Below, piece after piece: positions 25,663 to 35,692 of a DNA stretch of 64,000 nucleotides. Source of the DNA: Nocardioides luteus. GTDB lineage: Bacteria; Actinomycetota; Actinomycetes; Propionibacteriales; Nocardioidaceae. The notes beneath the pieces are model-generated. The model was not told where the DNA came from. It made no database searches and worked only from the letters and a program-made list of their open reading frames with translations. Where the stretch lies: NCBI RefSeq assembly GCF_015752315.1, contig NZ_JADOVJ010000001.1, positions 4,270,501 to 4,334,500 of the forward strand, read 5' to 3'. Made by a program: the position numbers and the translations under genes. Position 1 is the stretch's first letter, and each line of letters begins with the position of its first letter.

Positions 25663-26361
25663 TCAGCCGCGGAACCAGTTGTCGGTCTTCTTCTCCTCCG
25701 CGGGGTCGACCGGCTCGGGAGCGTACTCGGGCGTGCCCTCCGGGGTCGGCTTGACCGCGGTGTCGCCGCCGCCCAGGTCGTCGTAGGACGTCTGGTCGGT
25801 GTCGGCCGGAGGGGCCGGCGGGGGCGGGACCTCGGTGGCGTAGGGGTCGGCCGGGTCGATCGGGTCGGTGAGCGGGTCACCGGTGACACCGGCCTGCGGA
25901 GCGGACGGCGCCGGCGGAGCGGGCGGGTAGCCGCCGTACTCGCTGGTCGAGGACGAGCCCGTGGTCGACTCCGGGGCAGCCGGGGCCTCCGAGACGAACC
26001 CGTCGGCGGCAGGCGCCGCGGCGGACTCGGGGGTGGACTCCGGCACCGAGCCGTTCCGGTGCAGCTTGTCGGAGGCGACCCCGGCAGCGGCCGAGACCTT
26101 CTCCTTGGCCTGCTCCGCGTAGGGGCCGGCCTTCTCCTTGACGGTGGCCGCGTAGGGCCCCGCCTTCTCCTTCACGGCCTCGGCATAAGGAGCAGCCTTC
26201 TCCTTCAAGGGCGCCGCCTTCTCCGAGGCGGTCGCGAGGGCCGACTGGACGCGCGGGTCGCTGGTGACCTTGTTCGCGCCGGCCTTCAGCTGCTCAGACT
26301 TGTTCTTGACCAGCACGCCGACACCAGCGGCAGCGATGGCAAGCAGGATGAGCTTTTTCAC
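25663..26361 (-). CDS. Membrane-anchored protein with amphipathic 11-residue repeats
   Basis: From a GTG at 26361, with GGAAGG about eight bases upstream, the protein has 232 residues. A short hydrophobic N-terminus (KKLILLAIAAAGVGVLV) is followed by helical 11-residue repeats (EKAAPYAEAVK, EKAGPYAATVK, EKAGPYAEQAK) and a long proline- and acid-rich tail ending in KKTDNWFRG. It resembles the YtxH-like or apolipoprotein-like helical proteins of actinobacteria in layout. No function can be assigned. Confidence 0.75.
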   Translation of the reverse strand: MKKLILLAIAAAGVGVLVKNKSEQLKAGANKVTSDPRVQSALATASEKAAPLKEKAAPYAEAVKEKAGPYAATVKEKAGPYAEQAKEKVSAAAGVASDKLHRNGSVPESTPESAAAPAADGFVSEAPAAPESTTGSSSTSEYGGYPPAPPAPSAPQAGVTGDPLTDPIDPADPYATEVPPPPAPPADTDQTSYDDLGGGDTAVKPTPEGTPEYAPEPVDPAEEKKTDNWFRG

Positions 26362-26461
26362 TTCTTGACCTTCCGAGAGACAGCATTTGGTTCTGTTTGA
26401 TGGGTACGCCGGTGAACCCAAACCTAGGCGCCAAACACAAAGATCAAGTCCCCCGACATGC

Positions 26462-27385
26462 CTAGTCTCTAACGGACCAGGCGATTCCGTCGAGGATGTC
26501 GGACTCGGAGACGAGGAGAGAGTCGACACGCGTGCGCCTGAGGATCCGGCTGAGGATCACACCGCCCGCGGCGATCACGTCGGCCCGGCCGGGATGCATC
26601 CAGGGCAGCGCCAGCCGCTCGTTGACGGTCATCGCCAGCAGCCGGTCGACGAGCCGGTGGACGTCGTCGGGAGAGACCTCGGCATGGTCGGTGGCGGTGC
26701 GGTCGTACGCAGCCAGCTCGAGCAGCCCCATGGTCAGCTGGATCATGGTGCCGCCGACGGCGACCACGGTGCGGGCGGCGGCCGGGTCGACCGGGCAGTC
26801 GTCGAGGTGGGCGTCGATGTCGCGTACGCAGGCCTCGATCTCCTCCCGCGTCGGCGGATCGGAGCGCAGATGACGCTCATGGAGCCGCACCGACCCGATG
26901 TCCATGCTGTCCGCCGCGCTGACGCCCATCGTGGGGCCGTCGCCGAGGATGAGCTCGGTGGAGCCGCCGCCGATGTCGATCACCAGCACCGGCGGCTCCG
27001 GGGTGCCACGCAGGTTGCGGGCCGCGCCGCCGAAGGAGAGCGCCGCCTCCTCCGCCCCGGTGACGACCTCGGGCGTGACCCCGAGGCGCTCGCGTACGCC
27101 GTCGGTGAAGGTGGCCGCGTTGGCGGCGTCCCGGGTGGCCGAGGTGGCCACGAAGCGCACCCGCTCGACGCCGTGCTCTCGGATCATCGCGGCGTACTCG
27201 TCGATGGCGCCGAAGGCCCGCTCCAGGGCCTCGTCGGCGAGCACACCGGTGCGGTCGACACCCTGGCCGAGGCGGACCATGCGGGCCTCGCGTACGTCCT
27301 CGGTCAGGCCGTCCGCGGTGACCGTGGCGATCAGCAGCTTGATCGTGTTGGTGCCGCAGTCGATCGCCGCGACCCGTTGCGTCAC
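26462..27385 (-). CDS. ppx: Ppx/GppA-type exopolyphosphatase
   Basis: The 307-residue protein starts with VAAIDCGTNTIKLLI and contains VIDIGGGSTELIL and a C-terminal VAVGGTMIQLT block, the nucleotide-binding motifs of the ASKHA-fold Ppx/GppA phosphatases. It has the short, two-domain actinobacterial length. It hydrolyses inorganic polyphosphate and possibly pppGpp. The GTG at 27385 starts four bases after the DUF501 stop, and the order eno-ftsB-DUF501-ppx is the conserved actinobacterial one. Confidence 0.92.
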   Translation of the reverse strand: MTQRVAAIDCGTNTIKLLIATVTADGLTEDVREARMVRLGQGVDRTGVLADEALERAFGAIDEYAAMIREHGVERVRFVATSATRDAANAATFTDGVRERLGVTPEVVTGAEEAALSFGGAARNLRGTPEPPVLVIDIGGGSTELILGDGPTMGVSAADSMDIGSVRLHERHLRSDPPTREEIEACVRDIDAHLDDCPVDPAAARTVVAVGGTMIQLTMGLLELAAYDRTATDHAEVSPDDVHRLVDRLLAMTVNERLALPWMHPGRADVIAAGGVILSRILRRTRVDSLLVSESDILDGIAWSVRD

Positions 27386-27389
27386 AGAG

Positions 27390-27899
27390 TCACTGCTCCT
27401 CGTCCTCGAGGTCGAGGTCCACGCACGGGCCGGACCTCCACCACTCACCGAGGCGCTCGAGCACCTCGTCGCCGAGCGGGTTGACGCCGGGGCCCTGGGC
27501 CAGCGCCTGGCCGGCGAGGACGTGCAGGCACTTGACCCGATTCGGCATCCCACCTGCGGAGATGCCGTGGATCTCGGGCGGGTCGCCGAGCTCGTAGCGC
27601 GCCTCGAGGTAGGCCTCGTGGGCCTTCGCGTAGGCGGCGGCGAGCTCCTCGTCCTCGGCCAGCCGCGCCTCCATGTCCTTCATCACGTGGGTGCCCTCGA
27701 GGGTGCCGATCTTCGAGGCGGCCCGCGGGCAGGTGAGATAGAAGGTCGTGGGGAACGGGGTGCCGTTGGGCAGCCGCGGCTCGGTGGTCACCACATCGGG
27801 CAGCGAGCACGGGCAGCGGTGCCCGACCTCGTGGATCCCCCGGGGCTCGCGTCCCAGCTGTGCCGCGATCGCGGCCACGTCCTTGGGATCGATGGCCAT
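27390..27899 (-). CDS. DUF501 family protein
   Basis: The 169-residue protein from the ATG at 27899 matches DUF501 by the blocks HRCPCSLPDVV, PTTFYLTCPRA and SAGGMPNRVKCLHVL, with several conserved cysteines. The function is unknown. It starts four bases after the FtsB-like gene and is tightly linked to ppx, which is the usual neighbourhood in actinobacteria and suggests a shared role in the envelope or polyphosphate metabolism. Confidence 0.9.
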   Translation of the reverse strand: MAIDPKDVAAIAAQLGREPRGIHEVGHRCPCSLPDVVTTEPRLPNGTPFPTTFYLTCPRAASKIGTLEGTHVMKDMEARLAEDEELAAAYAKAHEAYLEARYELGDPPEIHGISAGGMPNRVKCLHVLAGQALAQGPGVNPLGDEVLERLGEWWRSGPCVDLDLEDEEQ

Positions 27900-27903
27900 G
27901 TCT

Positions 27904-28524
27904 TCAGTCTTTCTTCTGCTTGGGCGGGTCGATCTCCGACTCCGGCCCGTCTCCAGTCTGCTCCGGCGGGTCACCGGCCAGCAGCACGGAGCCCCACGCA
28001 TCGTCCCACCACGCCTTCGGCTGCTCCGCACTGCCCACCGACTTGGGGTCGGTGAGCTCCGGCTCGGTCTGGATGCGCTCGCCGTTCTCGTCGAGGGCGA
28101 CGTACGCCGTCTCCCCCGGCATCACGAAGCCGAACCGCTCCCGGGCCTGCTGCTGGACGTAGGCGGGGTCCTCCCAGCGACGGGTCTGCTCCTCGAGCTG
28201 CTTGATGTGCTCCTTGCGCTGGGCGATCTCGGTCTGGAGCGCGTTGATGTCGTGGCGCTGCTGCAGGTAGGCGCGCAGCGAGGAGGCGTAGGAGATCACC
28301 AGCACCGCGGCCACCACGATGATCATCATCGCCCGGCCGGTCAGCTTGGGCCGGCGCAGCCGCTTGCGCAGGGCGTCGATGCCGGCGCCCGACGGTGGCC
28401 GGACCGGGAGCGGGGCACGCGGCCGTCGCCCCGGACCCTGTGGGGCCCGAGGACCGCGTACGCGCTTGCTCTGACTCTGCTGCCCCGGTCCCTGCGTTGC
28501 CACGTCGCTCATCCTCCCATCCAC
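27904..28524 (-). CDS. FtsB/DivIC-like septum formation protein
   Basis: The 206-residue protein has a basic, proline-rich cytosolic N-terminus, one membrane helix (about residues 66-84) and an extracellular coiled coil (LQTEIAQRKEHIKQLEEQ) followed by the DivIC/FtsB block ARERFGFVMPGETAYVAL, then an acidic tail. It belongs to the FtsB-FtsL-FtsQ divisome complex. The GTG at 28524 is favoured by GGAGG six to seven bases upstream; the ATG at 28512 has its purine tract directly abutting. Confidence 0.9.
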   Translation of the reverse strand: MDGRMSDVATQGPGQQSQSKRVRGPRAPQGPGRRPRAPLPVRPPSGAGIDALRKRLRRPKLTGRAMMIIVVAAVLVISYASSLRAYLQQRHDINALQTEIAQRKEHIKQLEEQTRRWEDPAYVQQQARERFGFVMPGETAYVALDENGERIQTEPELTDPKSVGSAEQPKAWWDDAWGSVLLAGDPPEQTGDGPESEIDPPKQKKD

Positions 28525-28550
28525 GACCTACCTCCGGGCGGCAGACGCGC

Positions 28551-28581
28551 GGCGGCCCGTGTCCTGAGGACACGGGCCGCC
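28551..28581 (-). terminator. Hairpin between eno and the FtsB-like gene
   Basis: A perfect 14-bp stem (GGCGGCCCGTGTCC and its complement) with a TGA loop lies 18 bp after the eno stop. It lacks a T-tract and may only partially terminate, which would let eno be expressed more strongly than the downstream division and ppx genes. Confidence 0.75.
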
Positions 28582-28598
28582 GCGGCGTACGGGATTCC

Positions 28599-29891
<1,293 letters not shown>

Positions 29892-30113
29892 TCAGGAATG
29901 GATTGATGGAGAGAGGGGGTGATGTCCGTCAGCCTATTACTCGGCCGGATGGGCCTGGCGATTGGAACGTTAACCGGACAGTAGGGGTGCCACCGAGGGC
30001 GCCCACCTGGTGTTCATCGGGGAGTCGGCCGGTCGAAACGTACGTGATGCCTCGGCGCGCAGTGCCGCCGAGATCGTTCGTGCCGGCAATGATCTTCCGA
30101 GAGGAACCCCGAC

Positions 30114-32462
30114 ATGCAGCTCCTGCACAACCGACTCACGCTGGCCGGTATCGGCGCCCTGGCCATCGGGGGCCTGGGCGTCTCGATGATGACCGTCCTC
30201 GGCGGCACCGCCGCCGCGGGACCCGGCCGGCACGGCGAGTTCAGCCGGCTCGCGACCTATCCGGTCTTCCAGAACGTGCTGGCCGGGATCGACCCGGCCG
30301 CCGCGACCGTCGCCGAGATCTCGGCGGTCTCCGAGGACGGCAAGACCCTTGCCTACACCGACGCGGCCGGCGGCCGGATCGGCTTCCTGGACATCACCGA
30401 CCCGTCCTCGCCGGAGGGGCTCGGCAGCCACGACGTCTCCGGCGGCAAGGGCGGCTCGCCCACGTCGGTCTCGATCGTGGGCGACCACGCGCTCGTGGTC
30501 GTCGACGAGTCGACGTACCCCGGTCTCGAGGACACCGAGTGGGAGGACGAGGAGCCTGCCGTCGGCACCCGTGCCGGGCGGATCGACGTGATCTCGCTGG
30601 CCGCCCCGCACGAGGAGGTCGCCTCGTACGATCTCGGCGGCCAGCCGGACTCGATCGCGGTCAGCCCGGACGGGACGTACGCCGCGATCGCGATGGAGAA
30701 CCAGCGCAACGAGGCCGCCACCCCTGCCGGTGGCGAGGAGGGCGACCTGCCCCAGGCACCGGCCGGGTCGGTCGCGATCGTCCGCCTCGACGGCGGTCCG
30801 ACCGAGTGGCAGATCACCGACGTGCCGCTGCCCGCCTCGGCGCTGAAGGGACTGGACACACCGGAGGACGCGGAGCCGGAGTACGTCGACATCAACGCCG
30901 ACAACCAGCTCGCGCTGAGCCTCCAGGAGAACAACGGCGTCGCGATCATCGACCTCCCCTCCGCGACCGTCGAGACGGCGTGGAGCGCCGGGAACGCGGT
31001 CGTCCCCGGTGTGGACACGACCAAGGACGGGCGCTTCAACCCGGTCGACACCATCGACGCACCGCGCGAGCCCGACTCGATCCAGTGGGTCGGACCCGGG
31101 CTGGTCGCGACGGCGAACGAGGGCGACTGGAAGGGCGGCACCCGCGGCTGGACCGTCTTCCGCGCCGCGACCGGCGAGGTCGTCTGGGACGCCGGATCCA
31201 GCTTCGAGGACCTCGCCACGAAGTACGGCCTGCACAACGACTCCCGCGCCGCCAAGAAGGGCGCCGAGCCCGAGGGGCTGGCCTTCGAGACCTTCGGCGG
31301 CGTGCCGTACGCCTTCGTGGGCTCCGAGCGCAGCAACTTCGTGGCCGTCTACGACATGCGTACGCCGTCTTCTCCGAAGTTCACGCAGGTGCTGCCGGCG
31401 ACCAACGGGCCCGAGGGGCTGCTGCCGATCCCGTCGCGCAACCTGCTGGCGGTCTCCTCGGAGGAGGACTCGGCCGAGGACCTGGTGCGTGCCACGGTCT
31501 CGCTCTACGGGTTCGGTCGGAAGCGGTCATCGTCCTTCCCGACGGTCGAGTCGGCCTCGCGGAACGGCAAGCCGATCGGCTGGGGCGCGCTGGGTGCGCT
31601 CTCGAAGGTCCCCGGTGAGCCCGGCAAGCTCTACGCGGCCAGCGACGCCGCCTACGCCACCGGCCGCATCTACAGCCTGGATGTCCGCCGCTCTCCGGCT
31701 GTGATCCGCGACGTCCTCGAGGTCACGACCGCCTCCGGCGAGATCGCCGAGGACCTCGACATCGAGGGCCTGGTCGGGCGCCGCGGCGGCGGCTTCTGGG
31801 TGGCGAACGAGGGTGCGACCGGCGCCGGGAACGCGCTGCTCCGCCTCGACCGCGTCGGCCGGATCGCCGAGACGGTCCCGCTGCCCGCGGAGATCGCCGA
31901 GAAGGTCGGCAAGTGGGGCCTCGAGGGCGTCACGGTGACTGGCAGGGGTCGCACCGAGAAGGTGTACGTCGCGCTCCAGCGCCCGCTGTGGGCCGACTCG
32001 ACCGCGAAGAAGCCCGGTGTGGACGGCGCGAGCACGGCCCGGATCGGCCGCTACACCCCGTCCACGGGCACCTGGGAGTGGTTCGGCTACGGCCTGGAGC
32101 CGACCGCGGTGGCCGGCGACTGGATCGGGCTCTCCGAGATCACCGCCGTCGACGAGGACACCCTCGCCGTGATCGAGCGCGACAAGCAGAACGGCACCAC
32201 GGCGGCGATCAAGCGGGTCTACACGGTCGACGTGCCCCGCCACGGCACCACCGGGCTGAGCCCCGTGAGCCCGCTGCGCAAGCGCCTGGCGTACGACCTG
32301 CTGCCCGCGCTGCAGAGCACCCACGGGTGGACCCAGGAGAAGCTCGAGGGATTCACCGTCGGCGCCGACGGCCGCGCCTACGCGGTGACCGACAACGACG
32401 GCCTCGACGACGCCACCGGAGAGACGGTCTTCCTCGACCTCGGCAAGGCGTTCAAGCGCTGA
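30114..32462 (+). CDS. Secreted phytase-like/esterase-like beta-propeller protein
   Basis: The 782-residue protein has a signal peptide (hydrophobic stretch about 9-33, ending GGTAAAG) and a long beta-propeller-like body with repeated strands (VSEDGKTLAYTD, AVSPDGTYAAIAMEN). The C-terminal 300 residues (ALSKVPGEPGKLYAASDAAY, DLDIEGLVGRRGGGFWVANE) fit the 'esterase-like activity of phytase' domain (PF13449). It probably acts on phosphate esters outside the cell, but the reaction is not proven. It stands alone between eno and an HxlR gene, with 237 bp upstream for its own promoter. Confidence 0.82.
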   Translation: MQLLHNRLTLAGIGALAIGGLGVSMMTVLGGTAAAGPGRHGEFSRLATYPVFQNVLAGIDPAAATVAEISAVSEDGKTLAYTDAAGGRIGFLDITDPSSPEGLGSHDVSGGKGGSPTSVSIVGDHALVVVDESTYPGLEDTEWEDEEPAVGTRAGRIDVISLAAPHEEVASYDLGGQPDSIAVSPDGTYAAIAMENQRNEAATPAGGEEGDLPQAPAGSVAIVRLDGGPTEWQITDVPLPASALKGLDTPEDAEPEYVDINADNQLALSLQENNGVAIIDLPSATVETAWSAGNAVVPGVDTTKDGRFNPVDTIDAPREPDSIQWVGPGLVATANEGDWKGGTRGWTVFRAATGEVVWDAGSSFEDLATKYGLHNDSRAAKKGAEPEGLAFETFGGVPYAFVGSERSNFVAVYDMRTPSSPKFTQVLPATNGPEGLLPIPSRNLLAVSSEEDSAEDLVRATVSLYGFGRKRSSSFPTVESASRNGKPIGWGALGALSKVPGEPGKLYAASDAAYATGRIYSLDVRRSPAVIRDVLEVTTASGEIAEDLDIEGLVGRRGGGFWVANEGATGAGNALLRLDRVGRIAETVPLPAEIAEKVGKWGLEGVTVTGRGRTEKVYVALQRPLWADSTAKKPGVDGASTARIGRYTPSTGTWEWFGYGLEPTAVAGDWIGLSEITAVDEDTLAVIERDKQNGTTAAIKRVYTVDVPRHGTTGLSPVSPLRKRLAYDLLPALQSTHGWTQEKLEGFTVGADGRAYAVTDNDGLDDATGETVFLDLGKAFKR

Positions 32463-32474
32463 GAGGCGCCTTCA

Positions 32475-32508
32475 CGCCGGCCCGTCACCGTTCGGTGGCG
32501 GGCCGGTG
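32475..32508. terminator. Convergent terminator hairpin
   Basis: A 15-bp stem with two wobble pairs (CGCCGGCCCGTCACC with its partner) encloses GTTC. It lies between the ends of the phytase-like gene and the HxlR gene and can serve both. Confidence 0.8.
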
Positions 32509-32523
32509 TCGTTCGTGGACCGG

Positions 32524-32877
32524 TCAGTCCTCGGAGCAGTCGCCGGCCGGCAGGTGGGTGCCGGCCCACTCGGTGAGCGCGCCCAGGGTCGGCGCGAGCG
32601 CGGCACCGGAGCCGGTGAGCGCGTAGCGGACCGCCACCGGCGGGCCGGGGTCGACCTCGCGGGCGAGCAGGCCGAGGCCGGCCAGCTCGCTGAGGCGCTC
32701 GGAGAGCATCGAGTCGCTGATCCCGGCCACCGCTCGCTTGAGCTCGGCGAAGCCGAGCGGGCCCTGGGTCAGGCTGCCGAGGATCACGCCGTTCCAACGC
32801 TTGCCGAGGAAGTCGAAGGCCCGCACGAGCGCTGCGTTGCACACCTGTGGATCGTGTGCGGGCTTCGTCGCGGGCAT
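32524..32877 (-). CDS. HxlR-family transcriptional regulator
   Basis: The 117-residue protein has the HxlR winged-helix core: FLGKRWNGVILGSLTQGPLGFAEL, ISDSMLSERLSELAGLGLL and VRYALTGSGAALAP. A single cysteine in the N-terminal arm (PQVCNAALV) sits where thiol-sensing relatives such as YodB and HypR keep their redox cysteine. It is divergent from the nitroreductase gene, 93 bp apart, and very likely controls it in response to electrophiles or quinones. GGGAGG lies only one base before the ATG, so translation may use another mode. Confidence 0.9.
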   Translation of the reverse strand: MPATKPAHDPQVCNAALVRAFDFLGKRWNGVILGSLTQGPLGFAELKRAVAGISDSMLSERLSELAGLGLLAREVDPGPPVAVRYALTGSGAALAPTLGALTEWAGTHLPAGDCSED

Positions 32878-32916
32878 GCCTCCCAGCCTACAGGACTTGC
32901 CTGAATACTGAGGGAC

Positions 32917-32953
32917 TACTATTTTCGAAGTAACCGGAATAATCCTAGTAACC
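32917..32953. promoter_or_regulatory. Candidate HxlR operator between regulator and nitroreductase
   Basis: TACT-ATTTTCGA-AGTA (32917-32932) is an inverted repeat close to the YodB-type operator form TACTAT...AGTA, and AGTAACC occurs twice, 18 bp apart (32929 and 32947). The AT-rich stretch contrasts with its surroundings and lies in the middle of the divergent promoter region. The YodB comparison is from memory. Confidence 0.55.
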
Positions 32954-32970
32954 ACGGAGTTCAGAGCGAC

Positions 32971-33594
32971 ATGACCGAGACCACTGCCCTCGAGACCACC
33001 ACCCTCGAGAAGCTGGACCCCCGCGGCCGCCAGATCGTCTTCACCGGTGCGCGCACGTCCAACACCTTTGCCGACACCCCTGTCACCGACGAGGAGCTCG
33101 CCGACATCTGGGAGCTCACCCGCTGGACTCCGACGATGGCCAACACCCAGCCGCTGCGGGTCGTGTTCGTGCGCACGGCCGAGGGCAAGGAGCGCCTGCT
33201 CCCGCACATCGCCGAGGGCAACGTCGAGAAGACGAAGGCCGCCCCGGCGACCGCGATCGTCGCCTACGACAACAACTGGCACGAGGAGATCCCCAACGTC
33301 TTCCCGATCCGCCCGGAGATGAAGGACTACTTCCACGCCGACGAGGACGCCCGCCACGGTGCCGGCGGCTGGTCCGCCGGCCTGCAGGCCGGCGCCTTCA
33401 TCCTCGCCGTCCGCGCGGCCGGGCTCGCCGCCGGCCCGATCGCGGGCTACGACACCGCGGGCGTCGACAAGGAGTTCTTCCCCGACGGCGACTGGACCGC
33501 GAAGATGATCGTCAACATCGGCCACCCCGGCGAGAACCCCTGGTTCGACCGCCTCCCCCGCGTCGACGCCGACACCGCCGTCAAGTGGGCCTGA
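32971..33594 (+). CDS. Nitroreductase family protein (RutE/HadB-like)
   Basis: The 207-residue FMN-dependent oxidoreductase shows RWTPTMANTQPLRVVFV, the malonic-semialdehyde-reductase-like layout, and a C-terminal IVNIGHPGENPWFDRLPR. It would reduce quinones, nitro compounds or small aldehydes with NAD(P)H. Divergent coupling with an HxlR regulator supports a role in electrophile defence. A very strong terminator follows. Confidence 0.9.
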   Translation: MTETTALETTTLEKLDPRGRQIVFTGARTSNTFADTPVTDEELADIWELTRWTPTMANTQPLRVVFVRTAEGKERLLPHIAEGNVEKTKAAPATAIVAYDNNWHEEIPNVFPIRPEMKDYFHADEDARHGAGGWSAGLQAGAFILAVRAAGLAAGPIAGYDTAGVDKEFFPDGDWTAKMIVNIGHPGENPWFDRLPRVDADTAVKWA

Positions 33595-33613
33595 CCCGCT
33601 GACCTGCCCGGAT

Positions 33614-33650
33614 GAGGCGCTCGCTTGCCGTCACGGCGAGCGAGCGCCTC
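33614..33650 (+). terminator. Intrinsic terminator after nitroreductase
   Basis: A 17-bp stem (GAGGCGCTCGCTTGCCG with its partner, one wobble) with a TCA loop is followed by TGTGTTT. Confidence 0.9.
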
Positions 33651-33705
33651 TGTGTTTCGCGAGCGAGTGGTTTCCGTCACGGACGAAGTGGCCCATGGAA
33701 CACAG

Positions 33706-33718
33706 TTAGCCAAGCTAA
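33706..33718. promoter_or_regulatory. Short inverted repeat before the MFS gene, weak iron-box resemblance
   Basis: TTAGC-CAA-GCTAA lies 12 bp before the ATG of the transporter gene. It partly resembles the inner core of the DtxR/IdeR iron box (TTAGGCTAA) but has an extra base, so the regulator is uncertain. Confidence 0.35.
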
Positions 33719-33729
33719 ACTTTACTTCG

Positions 33730-35196
33730 ATGCCTTCGACCCACAGCCCCCGCCTCACGTTCGCGATCGTCGCCATCGGCGTCTGCTCCTACTCCCTGCT
33801 GCAGTCGGTCTCGGTGCCGACCATGCCGCTGATCCAGACCGAGCTGGAGACCGACCAGGCGACCGGGTCCTGGATCCTGACCGCCTTCCTGCTCTCCGCC
33901 TCGGTGGCGACCCCGATCATCGGCCGGATGGGCGACTCCTTCGGCAAGCGCAGGATGTACGTGTGGAGCCTGGCCGCCCTCACCGCCGGCGCTCTCCTCG
34001 CCGCTGCGGCGCCGAGCATCGAGGTGATGATCGGCGCGCGGGTCCTGCAGGGGCTCGGCGGCGGCACCCTGCCGCTGGCCTTCGCGATCCTGCGCGACGA
34101 GCTGCCCAAGGAACGCGTCGCCGGTGCGATCGCGGTGACCTCCTCGCTGCTCTCGATGGGGTTCGCTGCCGGGATCGTGCTGGCGGGACCGGTCGCCGAG
34201 ACGCTCGGCTTCCGGGCGCTCTTCCTGCTGCCCGCGCTGGTCGCGGCCGCCGCCGCGGTCGGCACGCTGTTGATGGTGCCCGAGTCGCCGGTGATCACCC
34301 GTGAGTCGATCCCGCTGACCCCGGCCGTGCTCCTCGCCGGCTGGCTGGTCGCGCTCCTCCTCGGGGTCAGCCAGGCGCCCTCGTGGGGCTGGACCGCGCC
34401 CGCCACCATCGGCCTGCTCGGCGCCGCCGTCGTGCTCCTGGCGGCCTGGATCCGGGTCGAGTGGACCGTACGCCAGCCGCTGGTCGACCTGCGTCTGATG
34501 GGCCGTCGCGGGGTCTGGACCGCCAACCTGGTCGCCCTGCTGATCGGCATCGCGATGTACGCCTCCTTCGGCTTCATCCCGCAGCTGACCCAGACGCCGT
34601 CGTCAGCCGGCTACGGGTTCGGCGCCTCGGTCACCGTCGCCGGCTACCTGATGCTCCCGACGGCCGTCACCTCGTTCCTGTGCGGACTGGTCAGCGCCCG
34701 GCTCGCCGACCTCATCGGGATGCGCCGCATCCTGGTCATCGGCGGCCTGCTCACCGCGGTCTCCCTCGCCATGGTCGCCTTCGTCCATGACGAGCCGTGG
34801 CAGATGTGCGTCGCCGCAGGACTCTCGGGCTTCGGCACCGGCCTGGTCTTCGCGAACCTCGCCAACGCGGTCGTGGCCGCGGTGCCACCCGAGCACACCG
34901 GCGTCGCCACCGGGATGAACGCCAACATCCGCACCGTCGGCGGCACCATCGGGTCCGCGGTGATGACCTCCGTGGTCACCGCCCACACCCTGCCGTCGGG
35001 CTATCCGACCGAGCAGGGGTACGTCAACGGCTTCGGCTTCCTCGCCGTCGTCGCGCTCGGCGCGGCGCTCGCGGCCATGCTCATTCCCCTGGCACCGCGA
35101 AGGGTCGCCCCCGCCGGCCGAGAGGTCGCGTACGCGGGCCGAGACGTCGCTCCGGTCGGGCGAGAGGGCACCGAGATGCCCTGTCGGCCGACGTAG
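33730..35196 (+). CDS. MFS drug-type exporter (EmrB/QacA-like)
   Basis: The 488-residue protein has about fourteen hydrophobic segments, the MFS motif A (GRMGDSFGKRRMY) and a second motif-like loop (SARLADLIGMRR), fitting the DHA2 drug:H+ antiporters. The ATG at 33730 starts directly before the first helix. The last 26 residues (GREVAYAGRDVAPVGRE and on) are not part of the family fold; they are encoded by three units of a 21-bp-period repeat also found in cydD. Confidence 0.87.
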   Translation: MPSTHSPRLTFAIVAIGVCSYSLLQSVSVPTMPLIQTELETDQATGSWILTAFLLSASVATPIIGRMGDSFGKRRMYVWSLAALTAGALLAAAAPSIEVMIGARVLQGLGGGTLPLAFAILRDELPKERVAGAIAVTSSLLSMGFAAGIVLAGPVAETLGFRALFLLPALVAAAAAVGTLLMVPESPVITRESIPLTPAVLLAGWLVALLLGVSQAPSWGWTAPATIGLLGAAVVLLAAWIRVEWTVRQPLVDLRLMGRRGVWTANLVALLIGIAMYASFGFIPQLTQTPSSAGYGFGASVTVAGYLMLPTAVTSFLCGLVSARLADLIGMRRILVIGGLLTAVSLAMVAFVHDEPWQMCVAAGLSGFGTGLVFANLANAVVAAVPPEHTGVATGMNANIRTVGGTIGSAVMTSVVTAHTLPSGYPTEQGYVNGFGFLAVVALGAALAAMLIPLAPRRVAPAGREVAYAGRDVAPVGREGTEMPCRPT

Positions 35197-35258
35197 GTGA
35201 CGCCTCGGCCGACGGGGGTGACGCCTCGGCCGACGGGGGTGACGCCTCGGCCGACGGG
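35113..35258. repeat. 21-bp repeat array, three coding and three inverted units
   Basis: Units 35113-35133, 35134-35154 and 35155-35175 (core GGCCGAGANGTC) are translated as the tail of the MFS protein. Three identical units of GGTGACGCCTCGGCCGACGGG follow at 35196-35216, 35217-35237 and 35238-35258, in the opposite sense and between the convergent MFS and mazG genes. The opposed halves can pair. Confidence 0.85.
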
Positions 35259-35263
35259 GGCGC

Positions 35264-35692
35264 CTACTCGGCGGGGCGGGCGCGCTCGGCGGCCTTGGCC
35301 GCCGACCAGAGCTGCTCGACCTCTTCGAGGGTGTAGCGGCGACCCGACTCGGCCTCGGGGCCGAAGACGTGGGGGTTGCGGCGCTTCATCTTCTCGGTGA
35401 GGCCGGCGATGACGTCGTCCATGGTGAACTCGCCGGCCTCCTCGGCGATGGCGGCGTGGAAGTAGACCTGGAGCAGCAGGTCACCGAGCTCCTCCTTGAG
35501 GTGCTCGGGGTCCTCCTCGGAGATGGCCTCGAGGACCTCGTCGGACTCCTCGCGCAGGTACTGCGCCAACGACGCGTGGGTCTGCGACGACTTCCACACG
35601 CACCGCTCACGCATCAGCCGCATCAGGTCGAGGAACTCGACGAGCCCCTCCCCCGATGCGTACGTCCTGCCCTCGGCGTCGGCTGAGCTCAA
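35264..35692 (-). CDS. mazG: MazG-type nucleotide pyrophosphohydrolase
   Basis: The 142-residue protein has one MazG domain with the metal-binding EESDEVLEAI and LKEELGDLLLQV helices and the RRNPHVFG block. MazG hydrolyses (d)NTPs or ppGpp-like nucleotides to monophosphates. The start is a TTG at 35692 that overlaps the stop of the upstream gene by two bases; no ATG/GTG lies before the conserved core, but an internal ATG exists in LMRLMRE. The usual CPWD segment reads CVWK here. In mycobacteria this gene sits between mfd and eno, as it does broadly here. Confidence 0.87.
   Translation of the reverse strand: MSSADAEGRTYASGEGLVEFLDLMRLMRERCVWKSSQTHASLAQYLREESDEVLEAISEEDPEHLKEELGDLLLQVYFHAAIAEEAGEFTMDDVIAGLTEKMKRRNPHVFGPEAESGRRYTLEEVEQLWSAAKAAERARPAE

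Noticed and set aside
34603..34988. Minus-strand frames antisense to the MFS gene
   Set aside because: Shadows of the transporter frame.
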